From Massilia sp. IC2-477 (GTDB lineage: Bacteria; Pseudomonadota; Gammaproteobacteria; Burkholderiales; Burkholderiaceae_D): DNA of 56,073 nt. The DNA lies in assembly GCF_020707265.1 (NCBI RefSeq), contig NZ_JAJFEQ010000018.1, forward strand, positions 1 through 56,073, given 5' to 3'. The notes beneath the pieces were generated by a model. The model saw only the letters and a program-made list of their open reading frames with translations, had not been told where the DNA came from and did no database searches. The stretch's first letter is position 1. Each line of letters opens with the position of its first letter. A program made the translations under genes and the position numbers. Below are positions 10,101 to 16,921 of this stretch, one piece after another.

Positions 10101-10635
10101 AGTGGCCCGGGAAGATGCGCGCCCAGCGTTCCGCCGCCCGTTCGGCGCGCTCGATGTCGCCCTGGTCGATGGCCTGGCCGACGTCGCCGAAGCAGGCGCC
10201 CGACAGCACGATCAGCGCATTGGCCTGGTCGACGTCCGGCTCGAGCGTGGATGTCGAGGTGGCGAGGGCTTCCAGCCACTCGACGCGGATCTCGGCGCGA
10301 CCCTTGTACTGGTTGGTGAGCCAGGCTTTCGACAGCAGGTCGCACAACTGCAGGTAGCCGGTGCGGTTCTTTGCCAGGATCAGGAGGCGCGAAGGCTTGT
10401 CGCGGTTCTCGTCGTTGGTGATCCAGGCGTCGACCCCGACGATCGGCTTGATCCCCTTCCCGCGCGCCGCCTTGTAGAAGCGCACCAGGCAGAACATGTT
10501 GGCCAGGTCGGTCACGGCCAGCGCCGGCTGCTGGTCCTTCGCCGCGGCCCCGACGATGTCGTCGATGCGCACGAGGCCATCGACGATCGAGTATTCGGAG
10601 TGGACGCGGAGGTGGGTGAAAGTCGGGGAAGTCAT
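7138..10635 (-). CDS. dnaE: DNA polymerase III alpha subunit
   Basis: The replicative polymerase catalytic subunit, 1165 residues, the normal length for proteobacterial DnaE1. Order: N-terminal PHP domain (FTHLRVHSEYSIVDGLV), palm with catalytic aspartates in PDFDIDFCQ, fingers, tandem HhH region (GYGFNKSHAAAYALLSYHTAYLK), and a C-terminal OB-fold (CGVITGVRTQMTQRGK) plus tau-binding tail. It acts in the replisome with beta clamp and epsilon. Start ATG 10635 aligns with the family N-terminus. Housekeeping gene, monocistronic here. It shows no damage. Confidence 0.97.
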   Translation of the reverse strand: MTSPTFTHLRVHSEYSIVDGLVRIDDIVGAAAKDQQPALAVTDLANMFCLVRFYKAARGKGIKPIVGVDAWITNDENRDKPSRLLILAKNRTGYLQLCDLLSKAWLTNQYKGRAEIRVEWLEALATSTSTLEPDVDQANALIVLSGACFGDVGQAIDQGDIERAERAAERWARIFPGHFYIEIQRAGQPNQEQGVRHSVALASRLKLPVVATHPVQFLNKDEFIAHEARTCIAEGEMLANAKRVRRFNEEMCFKSQAEMAELFADLPGALANSVEIAKRCNVTLTLGKPQLPDFPTPDGMSIDDFLVAETKKGLEERLVQLYPNEEQREKERPRYEARLEFENQTIIKMKFPGYFLIVAEFIQWGKNNGVPIGPGRGSGAGSLVAYALKITDLDPLKYNLLFERFLNPERVSMPDFDIDFCQEKRELVIQHVKDLYGRDAVSQIATFGTMAAKGAIRDVGRVLDFGYNFCDGISKLIPFKPGKPVSIAEAIEEEPLLKERLENEEEVKQLLDLAQQVEGITRGIGMHAGGVLIAPGKLTDFCPLYTQGGDAGVVSQYDKDDVEAVGLVKFDFLGLTTLTILDRAVNYIRALDPQDADFNLETLPLTDRPSYKLLSEAKTVAIFQLESRGMQGMLKDARPDRFEDIIALVALYRPGPMDLIPDFCKRKHGEKFDYPDPRTESILSETYGIMVYQEQVMQMAQIVGGYSLGGADMLRRAMGKKKAEEMAEHREIFRAGAAKDGLSTEKADEIFDLMEKFAGYGFNKSHAAAYALLSYHTAYLKVHHTAAFMAANMSLAMEDTEKIKILVEDAIDVCKLTILPPDVNESHFRFTPEGQPRSVTGKQVSNIRYGLGGVKGAGQGAIEAIIAARTSGGKFKDLFDFCMRVDRKQINRRTIESLIRAGAMDAFGVDRAVLLASVGFAMEAAGQAAAAANQVSLFGGDDSDLVAPPEYVKATPWTDRQKLAEEKIALGYYLSGHMFDSYAAEVRRFAKTKLKDLEPSRDPRMLCGVITGVRTQMTQRGKILIVALDDKTGVVEVTIYSELLEANKNIFKEDEFLLVVGKVSEDRFNGGLRITAEKVFDIAAARIQYGFKLEMDVGCDLNPAKLAEVLQPYRQQDGLPVSLRIKPQGVEAILQLGDDWRVAPSDTLKQQLELTLGAKDVAVEY

Positions 10636-10728
10636 CCGGACATTTTACCGCGACCGGAGCGGGCATGGCATGCTGAACTTGCCAGTCGGCATGCCACCGT
10701 GGCGATTTCGCCAAGCTTCGCGCCAGGG

Positions 10729-11403
10729 TCAGGCGGCCTTGCGCGCCCCACGCCGACGCATCGCCACCATGCCGGCAGCCGCCAGTCCCAGCAGCGATAA
10801 CGATCCCGGCTCCGGCACGTCAGTGACCGTGATGTTGGTGAAATTTACCGTGATGTCATTGAGGTTGGCGGTACGGATGCCGAAGCTGGAAAAGGCGTTG
10901 AATCCGCTGTTGCCGGATGCGAATGCATCCGAACCGGTCAGGGAGGCTTTTTCCTGGGCGGTAGGGTTCAGCCAAAGGTCGAAGCGGTTGTAGTTGTTGC
11001 TCGTTCCCAGCTTGGACAGGCGCCCGAACAAGGTGTAGGTGGCAGGCAGCGGAGCGATATCGGAAGGATTCACGTAGTTCTGCGGTAGCCAGTTCGATCC
11101 GTTCATGCGAACGAACAGGTCGTTGTTGCAGCTGCTGTCGCAATTCGCCTTGAGCCCGATGTTCGGTCCGTCACTGTTACCGAAATAAAAGACCGCGAAA
11201 TCGTTGTTTCCGAGCGTCCCGTCGTAACTGACAGTAAATTCGATCAGAATGTCGTTCCGGGCGGGAGAAAGGAAATTGAACGTTGCTGCTGGATTGGCAT
11301 TGGTAGTCAGAGTCTGGTTCGGTACTGTGATCACACTGGCGTGCGCCGATTGCGCGAGGAGGCCGAATGCAAGGCTGGCGAACGCCATACGAAGTTTATT
11401 CAT
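10729..11403 (-). CDS. PEP-CTERM sorted exoprotein 1
   Basis: A secreted protein of 224 residues with an N-terminal signal peptide (MNKLRMAFASLAFGLLAQSAHA) and a classic C-terminal sorting signal: VPEPGSLSLLGLAAAGMVAMRRRGARKAA (PEP motif, hydrophobic helix, basic tail). PEP-CTERM proteins are processed by an exosortase (EpsH/XrtA), usually with exopolysaccharide production. The body is beta-rich with a CDSSC cysteine pair and a YFGNSDGPNIGLKANC motif shared with the next gene, so the two are paralogues. The ribosome site AAAGGGGA is well placed before ATG 11403. A near-perfect sigma-54 promoter lies 42 nt upstream. No exosortase is in the window. The ligand or role is unknown. Confidence 0.88.
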   Translation of the reverse strand: MNKLRMAFASLAFGLLAQSAHASVITVPNQTLTTNANPAATFNFLSPARNDILIEFTVSYDGTLGNNDFAVFYFGNSDGPNIGLKANCDSSCNNDLFVRMNGSNWLPQNYVNPSDIAPLPATYTLFGRLSKLGTSNNYNRFDLWLNPTAQEKASLTGSDAFASGNSGFNAFSSFGIRTANLNDITVNFTNITVTDVPEPGSLSLLGLAAAGMVAMRRRGARKAA

Positions 11404-11444
11404 GGAAATCCCCTTTGGTTATCGTGGTGTAGCTACTACGGGTA

Positions 11445-11460
11445 TGCAAACGCCGTGCCA
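11445..11460 (-). promoter_or_regulatory. sigma-54 (RpoN) promoter of PEP-CTERM gene 1
   Basis: Read on the minus strand: TGGCACGGCGTTTGCA, matching TGGCACGRNNNTTGCW at every specified base, with the invariant GG-N10-GC spacing. The predicted start of transcription is about 32 nt before the ATG, leaving room for the AAAGGGGA ribosome site. Confidence 0.82.
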
Positions 11461-11613
11461 TACCACGAGTTACAGAGTGAAGGCAGGTAAATTCGCGTAT
11501 GCCGAATGCATGGCGATGTAAGGAATGTCGACACTCGCCAGGTGGGAGGGCATCAATAGGTTCGTGTCCGGCCCGTGCGACGAGACCAACGCCTACCTGG
11601 CGTGGTGCGCAGC

Positions 11614-12282
11614 TCAGGTCTTGCGCCGGCGGCGCAGTGCGCCCATCCCTGCAAAGGCCAAGCCCAACAGCGACAGCGTGCCCGGCTCTGGAACGGCATT
11701 GATGCTCACGTTCTCGAAGCGGACGCTCACGTCATTCAGGTTGACGGTGCGGATGCCGAAGTTGGTGAACGACGTCAGGCCGGTGTCGCCCTTGGCGATC
11801 GCATCCGGCGTAATAAATTTCTTCATTTCATCCGCGGTCGGATTGAGCCAGATGGCGAAGCGGTCGTAGTCGCCCTTGGCTTCCGACTTGTACAGGCGGC
11901 CGAACACGTGATACGAGCCGGTCTGCGCCACCATGTCGGTGTTGGCGAGATAGGCGGAGGTCTCGAGGCCGGTACCGTACATGCGCGCAAACAGGTCATT
12001 GCTGCAGGAAGCATTGCCGCAGTTGGCCTTCAGGCCGATGTTCGGGCCATCGGTCTTGCCGAACCAGAAGGAGGCGAAGTCGTTGTCGCCCAGTACGCCG
12101 GTGTAGCTGATGCGGAAGTCGACCAGAACGTCGTTGCGGGCTGCGGTGGCGAGCTTCCACTGGGCTGCGGTGTCGCTATTGGTCGTGAAGGTCATTGGTG
12201 CCGGCGTGATCGTCACGGCAGCGGCGCTACCGGCGGCAACGGTCATGAAGAGTGCAACGAAGGCAGTGGTCAGCTTTTTCAC
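11614..12282 (-). CDS. PEP-CTERM sorted exoprotein 2
   Basis: A paralogue of the preceding gene. Start: GTG at 12282, with AGAGGTG 5 nt upstream; it opens with signal peptide VKKLTTAFVALFMTVAAGSAAA. An in-frame ATG at 12342 would place the sigma-54 promoter inside the coding region, so it is rejected. The body shares the pattern NDVLVDFRISYTG...FWFGKTDGPNIGLKANC and a CGNASC cysteine pair with paralogue 1. The C-terminus is VPEPGTLSLLGLAFAGMGALRRRRKT, a full PEP-CTERM signal for exosortase processing. 222 residues; expected outside the inner membrane. Function unknown, but a role in the extracellular matrix is plausible from the family. Confidence 0.88.
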   Translation of the reverse strand: MKKLTTAFVALFMTVAAGSAAAVTITPAPMTFTTNSDTAAQWKLATAARNDVLVDFRISYTGVLGDNDFASFWFGKTDGPNIGLKANCGNASCSNDLFARMYGTGLETSAYLANTDMVAQTGSYHVFGRLYKSEAKGDYDRFAIWLNPTADEMKKFITPDAIAKGDTGLTSFTNFGIRTVNLNDVSVRFENVSINAVPEPGTLSLLGLAFAGMGALRRRRKT

Positions 12283-12316
12283 AAAAACACCTCTGTTAAA
12301 GTAGATGTTTTCGCAA

Positions 12317-12334
12317 ATGCAATTTTCATGCCAG
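12317..12334 (-). promoter_or_regulatory. sigma-54 (RpoN) promoter of PEP-CTERM gene 2
   Basis: Minus strand CTGGCATGAAAATTGCAT matches YTGGCACGRNNNTTGCW with one change (C to T after TGGCA) and has the exact GG-N10-GC spacing. It lies 35 nt before the GTG start, so it also decides that start. Confidence 0.8.
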
Positions 12335-12421
12335 TAAAGCAATACTATTGCAAATCAAACATTTAGTATTTCTTGATTGAACTCTTTACTTGCACTATGT
12401 AAAGAATTCCGACATGGATGA

Positions 12422-13243
12422 TCAGGGTTTGCTGCGCAATTTTTGGAATGGGCGGAACAAGTATTCGCGCACGTTCTGTGCTTCGTCGTACTCGTCCAGC
12501 CCGGTGTCCGGCCACTCGTTGCGCTTCGGGAAATGGGCGGTGCGGAACACCAGGTCCCAGAACGACGAGAAGGAGCCGAAGTTGCGGTTCCAGTGGTGCT
12601 TCTCGACCGAGTGGTGGATGCGGTGGAAGCGGTTGTCGGCCACGATATAGCGCAGCGGCCCCAGCGACAGCTTGGTGTGCGAGTGGATGTACTGCCCCTG
12701 GGCGCCCAGCAGCAGCCAGGCCAGCACCGGCACGAAGCCCGGATCGACCCTGACCAGCAGGCTCATCGGGATGATCATGAAGGGGATGCGGAAGATCTCT
12801 TCGGTCCAGTGGTGATTGCTGTTCCACGCGCTCATTTCGCGGATGGCGTGGTGTTCGGCGTGGAAGACCCACAGGAACTTCCAGGTGTGCTGGGCGCGGT
12901 GGAACCAGTAATAGAAGAAATCGCTGACGAGGAGGGACAGCAGTGGCGCCACGATCCAGCCCAGTACGGTGAGGACCTTGTTTTCGGAAGCGAAGTATTC
13001 GCTCAGGGTGATGCTGACCAGCGGCTGGATGCCGAGCTTGCCCCAGAAACTGGTGAATGCGGTGAGGAAAGCGACCGTGATGACGATGTAGACGGTCCAC
13101 ATCATTGCGCCGCGCAGGCGCGACTTGAGCGAGTACTTGTTCCAGCCGATGATCAGCTCGAGCACGCACAGGATCATGGAGACGTACAGGATACGCCATC
13201 CATAATCGAGCATGTTGTGGCCGGCCTGGGTCAGGTACTCCAT
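12422..13243 (-). CDS. sterol desaturase / fatty acid hydroxylase family protein
   Basis: A membrane di-iron oxygenase of 273 residues. The histidine clusters that bind the two irons are visible: HRAQH, HAEHH and HRIHH, with further His in NSNHHW and HSHTK. Four to five hydrophobic segments occupy the N-terminal half and middle. The family inserts hydroxyl groups or double bonds into lipids such as fatty acids, sterols or carotenoids; the substrate cannot be assigned. Start ATG 13243 is the first Met before the hydrophobic region. The gene stands alone, between the PEP-CTERM pair and a repeat element. Confidence 0.85.
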   Translation of the reverse strand: MEYLTQAGHNMLDYGWRILYVSMILCVLELIIGWNKYSLKSRLRGAMMWTVYIVITVAFLTAFTSFWGKLGIQPLVSITLSEYFASENKVLTVLGWIVAPLLSLLVSDFFYYWFHRAQHTWKFLWVFHAEHHAIREMSAWNSNHHWTEEIFRIPFMIIPMSLLVRVDPGFVPVLAWLLLGAQGQYIHSHTKLSLGPLRYIVADNRFHRIHHSVEKHHWNRNFGSFSSFWDLVFRTAHFPKRNEWPDTGLDEYDEAQNVREYLFRPFQKLRSKP

Positions 13244-13312
13244 CGTTGTCGTCTTGGCTGTTCAGGAAATGCCGGACATGATAGCCGAAAATGTGTGCGG
13301 CCGCGTATCGCC

Positions 13313-13424
13313 GTAGGGTGGGCGGGTCTCCCGTCCACCCGGCGATTGATATCGGTGCCGATCACGTGCTCGACGATCTTGCTGCCGCGTATTACCGCGT
13401 GGGCGGAGAATCCGCCCACCCTAC
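13313..13424. repeat. dispersed palindromic repeat, copy 4
   Basis: GTAGGGTGGGCGGG-TCT-CCCGTCCACCCGG on the left and ACCGCGTGGGCGG-AGAAT-CCGCCCACCCTAC on the right. The conserved middle is present in the opposite orientation to copy 1 (CACGTGCTCGACGATCTTGC). The right end supplies the TAG stop of the acyltransferase gene. Confidence 0.82.
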
Positions 13425-14542
13425 GAAACAGAGGCTACCGGCACGGTGCGTCCGGCCCCATAACTACGCCGCATGCGCAGGAAAGGTTCTTCGACGATGT
13501 GGTAGCAAAGCGTCGCCAGCGCCCAGGTGCCGGCGTAGCACACTGCAAACATGATGGCGGCATCCACCAGGGGCGTGCCCGTCGGCGCGATCAGACGGAA
13601 GCGCACGGCCATGATGTGCAGCAAGGCCATGTGCAGCAGATAGAAAGAAAAACTCACCTTGCCGCCCTGGCTGAGCGCGCGTTCGATCGGTCCGGGCAGG
13701 CGTGGAGAGAACGACACCCAGGCCAGGATCAGCGCGGCCCACCCCAGGCTCTCGATCATCGACCAGTAGACCCAGAAGCCGGATTTCGGCGTGGCGCCGA
13801 AAGGCGCGATACGGTGCATCACGGCCGTGTCCCACATTACCAGCGCGATGCTGGCCACAAGCAAAACGGGCGCGAAGCGCGCCAGCGACGCCTGCCAGCG
13901 CCCGTAGAGCATGGCCGCGGCCATGCCGATCAAGAACTGGTCGAAGCGGCCGACCCAGGTGCTGAAGTACATCAGCGTGCTGTTGTCGTTGACGGTGAAG
14001 GCCGCTACCTTGAAGAAGGCCATCAGGACCAGCCAGCCGCCCAGGTAGGCGATGCCGCGCTCGAGCGTAAAACGGGCCAGGAAGGGGAAGACCATATAGA
14101 ACAGGAATTCCAGCGAAATGGTCCAGGCCGCGCCCGTGATCACCGTACCCGAGGTCGGGGCCAGCCCGAGGTTCGAGACGAAGAGATAAAGCAGGTCTTG
14201 CGGCTGGAACTTGTCGCGACCGATCGAGGTCGCCAGCAGATAGATGACGAGGTAAAGCGGCAGGATGCGCAGCACGCGGTTGCGCAAGAAGTCACGGTAG
14301 ACGATCTCGCGCCCGCCCCCATGCTGGTGCAGGGCGATCTGCATGAACAGGAAACCGGACAGCGTGAAGAACAGGCCGACGCCGGTATGCCCTTCCGTGA
14401 TCAGCGCCGTCCAGCCTCCGGTCAGGCCGGCGCCGCCCGCGCCGCGGTATTCAAGGTGAAAATGGAACAGGAAAACGAGAGTGGCGGCAAGCCAGCGCAG
14501 CTGGTCGAGGCGGGGGTTGTACTGGATGTTCGGCGAATGCAT
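13421..14542 (-). CDS. acyltransferase family 3 membrane protein (OafA/YrhL type)
   Basis: An integral membrane acyltransferase of 373 residues with about ten hydrophobic helices. It has the family N-terminal features RLDQLRWLAATLVFLFHFHLE-like (Arg and His preceding the first helices), HTGVGLFFTLSGFLF, and the RNRVLRILPLYLV motif. Such enzymes O-acetylate or otherwise acylate exopolysaccharide, O-antigen or peptidoglycan using cytoplasmic acyl donors. Start ATG 14542. The last codons run into repeat copy 4, whose end is the stop. The substrate is not evident; nearby glycan genes make surface polysaccharide the likeliest target. Confidence 0.82.
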   Translation of the reverse strand: MHSPNIQYNPRLDQLRWLAATLVFLFHFHLEYRGAGGAGLTGGWTALITEGHTGVGLFFTLSGFLFMQIALHQHGGGREIVYRDFLRNRVLRILPLYLVIYLLATSIGRDKFQPQDLLYLFVSNLGLAPTSGTVITGAAWTISLEFLFYMVFPFLARFTLERGIAYLGGWLVLMAFFKVAAFTVNDNSTLMYFSTWVGRFDQFLIGMAAAMLYGRWQASLARFAPVLLVASIALVMWDTAVMHRIAPFGATPKSGFWVYWSMIESLGWAALILAWVSFSPRLPGPIERALSQGGKVSFSFYLLHMALLHIMAVRFRLIAPTGTPLVDAAIMFAVCYAGTWALATLCYHIVEEPFLRMRRSYGAGRTVPVASVS

Positions 14543-14638
14543 GAAGATGGGCCGGTGGCATGTTGTTCTAGTCCGACTATTCTAATGTGAAATGATCTAT
14601 TCCTTTTGGAATCTTGCGGGCTTATGTAGCGTGATTTG

Positions 14639-14719
14639 ACCGCGTGGGCAGGTTTCCTGGCCACCCTACCATTGTCGGCAGCCGGAGGGTAAGCGGGTTT
14701 TCCCGCCCACGCGGTGACC
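14639..14719. repeat. rearranged palindromic repeat, copy 5 (arms in reversed order)
   Basis: Here the usual right hairpin (ACCGCGTGGGCAGG...CCACCCTAC) comes first and a degenerate left hairpin (GGAGGGTAAGCGGG...CCCGCCCACGCGGT) second, so ACCGCG and CGCGGT form the outside. It lies in the 248-bp gap between the divergent acyltransferase and trhO genes, about 70 bp before trhO; the rest of that gap shows nothing clear. Confidence 0.65.
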
Positions 14720-14790
14720 GGTAACCCGCACGGCACGATCAGCTGGCTTATAATAGCCGGCTGTCTTTCCTGCCGGTTCTTCATTCCGCC

Positions 14791-15654
14791 ATGCACGTCA
14801 ATATCGCCGCCTACAAATTCATCACCCTCGACAATCTCGAAGACCTGCGCCCTGCCTACCAGGCAAAGTGCAACGAGCTGGGCCTGAAGGGGACCGTCCT
14901 GTTGACGCCGGAAGGCATCAATATGTTCGTGTCCGGCCCGCGCGAACAGATCGACGGCTACCTGGACTGGGTCCGCAGCGACCCGCGCCTGGCCGACCTC
15001 GAGTGGAAGGAAAGCCTGTCGAACGAGCAGTCGCACAAGCGCATGCTGGTGAAGATCAAGAAGGAGATCATCACGATGCGCATGCCGCTCATCAAGCCGG
15101 AACTCGGACGTGCGCCGTCGGTCGATCCGAAGACGCTCAAGCGCTGGCTCGACCAGGGCCACGACGACGATGGCGTGCCGGTGGTGATGATGGAAACCCG
15201 CAATGCCTTCGAAGTCGACGTCGGCACTTTCGAGAACACGCTCGACTACCGCATCGAGAAGTTCACGGAATTCCCGGAAGTGGCGGCCCGGCACAAGGAT
15301 GAGCTGGCCGGCAAGACGGTGGTCACCTTCTGCACCGGCGGCATCCGCTGCGAAAAAGCGGCGATCCACATGAAGGACATCGGCTATGAGCGCGTCTATC
15401 AGCTCGAAGGCGGCATCCTGAAATACTTCGAGGAGGTCGGCGGCGACCACTACCAGGGCGACTGCTTCGTGTTCGACTACCGCACCGCGCTCAACCCCAG
15501 GCTCGAGCCGACCGAAACCGCGCAATGCTTCGCCTGCCGCGCCGTGGTCACGCCGCGCCAGCAACTGTCGCCCGATTATGTGGTGGGAGTATCTTGCCCA
15601 CACTGCGCAGGCAAGAAGCTGGAACAGGCAGGACAGGTGTCGGCCGCGCAATAA
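14791..15654 (+). CDS. trhO: tRNA uridine(34) hydroxylase / rhodanese-related sulfurtransferase
   Basis: A 287-residue protein of the UPF0176/YceA family. TrhO makes 5-hydroxyuridine at the wobble base of certain tRNAs, using oxygen. The N-terminal domain (YKFITLDNLEDLRPAYQAKC...GTVLLTPEGINMFVSG) precedes a rhodanese domain whose loop holds the active Cys in FCTGGIRCEKAA (C181). The C-terminal extension carries four cysteines (CFACR and CPHC), which could bind metal. Start ATG 14791 gives the canonical MHVNIAAYKF opening. No operon partner is evident; the next gene downstream is convergent. Confidence 0.92.
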   Translation: MHVNIAAYKFITLDNLEDLRPAYQAKCNELGLKGTVLLTPEGINMFVSGPREQIDGYLDWVRSDPRLADLEWKESLSNEQSHKRMLVKIKKEIITMRMPLIKPELGRAPSVDPKTLKRWLDQGHDDDGVPVVMMETRNAFEVDVGTFENTLDYRIEKFTEFPEVAARHKDELAGKTVVTFCTGGIRCEKAAIHMKDIGYERVYQLEGGILKYFEEVGGDHYQGDCFVFDYRTALNPRLEPTETAQCFACRAVVTPRQQLSPDYVVGVSCPHCAGKKLEQAGQVSAAQ

Positions 15655-15826
15655 AGCCCTGCGCGCGCCGCCACCCGGCGCCTTGTTTGACAACCCGGGA
15701 CGACCATGCTGCGATTGTGCGCTACCTGCGCCATACCGCGTCGTTCCGAGTCTCGGGACTGCTCGGCGGTTGTACCCGCCCTACTTCTCAAAAATTTCAG
15801 AAAACGTCTGTTTTTGAAATAATATT

Positions 15827-16405
15827 TCAGGCCACTGCCATCTCGTCGAAGCCCAGGCCGCTCGGGGTACCAACGATGCGTGCGATGGTAGCATCGATGT
15901 TGCCCGGGTCCATGTGCATGGCGATCGTGTCCAGGCTCTTGATGCCGGCGAGGTAGTCGATGGCGATCTTGTTGGCAGCCGCACCGCTGTATGCGGTTCG
16001 TTCGGCCTGGGTATCGACATGCGAGGTGAAGGATTCCGCGACCGCGACCTTGCCATTCAGGACCAGACGGTCATTGTTCTGGGAACCGGCGGCGACCTGG
16101 GTCACGACGTTGTCGATGGTGATGCGTCCGGTGGCCATCTGGCCTACCCAGTAATCCACACCCGCCTGTTCCGCCGGACGACCGAACAGGTTGTCGTACA
16201 CCTCGGCGATGATCGCGCGGTTGTCCATGCCGGCGAACACGAGCCGGTATTCATTGGTTGCCGAGAAAGTCGCAGCCATCTGCTGATAACCATTCGGATC
16301 CTTCTCCAGGATATTCGTCCAGTACGCCAAGCCCGCCGGGTCAGCGGGACGGCTGAAATATGCGACATACAGTTTCTGGACTTCGGCGACGTAATCAATT
16401 GCCAT
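15827..16405 (-). CDS. DUF4214 domain protein (short, secreted candidate)
   Basis: 192 residues consisting almost entirely of DUF4214-type sequence: two copies of the pattern ...LYVAYFSRPADPAGLAYW and NLFGRPAEQAGVDYW, then a helical tail ending GLGFDEMAVA. The same N-terminal module opens both large secreted proteins in this island. It has no signal peptide and no cysteine, as expected for a type I secretion cargo, but it lacks the beta-roll C-terminus of the other two. Start: GAGGAGG is 5 nt before ATG 16405 (an adjacent ATG at 16408 is only 2 nt away). It lies downstream of tolC on the same strand but with its own upstream region. Role unknown. Confidence 0.78.
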   Translation of the reverse strand: MAIDYVAEVQKLYVAYFSRPADPAGLAYWTNILEKDPNGYQQMAATFSATNEYRLVFAGMDNRAIIAEVYDNLFGRPAEQAGVDYWVGQMATGRITIDNVVTQVAAGSQNNDRLVLNGKVAVAESFTSHVDTQAERTAYSGAAANKIAIDYLAGIKSLDTIAMHMDPGNIDATIARIVGTPSGLGFDEMAVA

Positions 16406-16801
16406 CATGGCCTCCTCATCAAATAAGTGATGAAAATATACCGTAACAAATCAAACAACAAGCTAAAATGCTCAACCGTGCGCGGTCAATTTCTTCAAGA
16501 AAATCAATTACATAGAGAAAAATATTGCAAGACGGAAGGGGCACTCAGCAACATTCCCTATCTATATTATGGATGAGCGTAAACGGCTGAAAACCGCTGT
16601 CCATGCGCCTTCCAGCGTGTCGAAAAGCGGTTTTCCGAGGTCTTAAAAACTGTCCTCGGGAGCCGATAAAACTTGTTCGTTTGTAAAAAAGTTAGACCAG
16701 CGAAACTGACTTGCAGGGCTTCCGCAAGGGCAAAATGTGGTATCAAACGGACAAGATCAGTGACCTCAGCCGCAGCGCGCTGAGCCGGAGCTGCAGGATC
16801 A
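16406..16801. other. AT-richer intergenic region upstream of the short DUF4214 gene
   Basis: About 400 bp with no gene I can support. It is clearly more AT-rich than the coding DNA. On the minus strand TATATT at 16440-16435 is a possible -10 about 30 nt before the start. Two inverted repeats sit at 16589-16635 (GAAAACCGCT / AGCGGTTTTC, 27-nt loop) and 16635-16659 (CCGAGG / CCTCGG). They could be a structured leader or small RNA, but I recognise no riboswitch class. No CRP-like or sigma-54-like site was seen. Confidence 0.45.
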
Positions 16802-16909
16802 GTAGGGTGGGCGGATTCCGCCCACGCGGTAATGCTGCGGGCGCCGATTTCGTGCCCGATGATCTGCTGCCAACAATCACCGCGTGGGCGGAGGATCCGC
16901 CCACCCTAC
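16802..16909. repeat. dispersed palindromic repeat, copy 6
   Basis: GTAGGGTGGGCGG-ATT-CCGCCCACGCGGT, then a middle in inverted orientation (TTTCGTGCCCGATGATCTGC), then AATCACCGCGTGGGCGG-AGGAT-CCGCCCACCCTAC. It ends 12 bp from the tolC-family stop codon. Confidence 0.85.
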
Positions 16910-16921
16910 CATGGCGGAGGT

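Noticed and set aside
7705..10800. A 1031-codon plus-strand open frame opposite dnaE
   Set aside because: Shadow of dnaE; composition is the usual antisense pattern and no motif is present.
16589..16659. A known riboswitch upstream of the short DUF4214 gene
   Set aside because: Two inverted repeats are present, but they match no class I can recognise (no cyclic-di-GMP, cobalamin or TPP core), so only the structure is noted.
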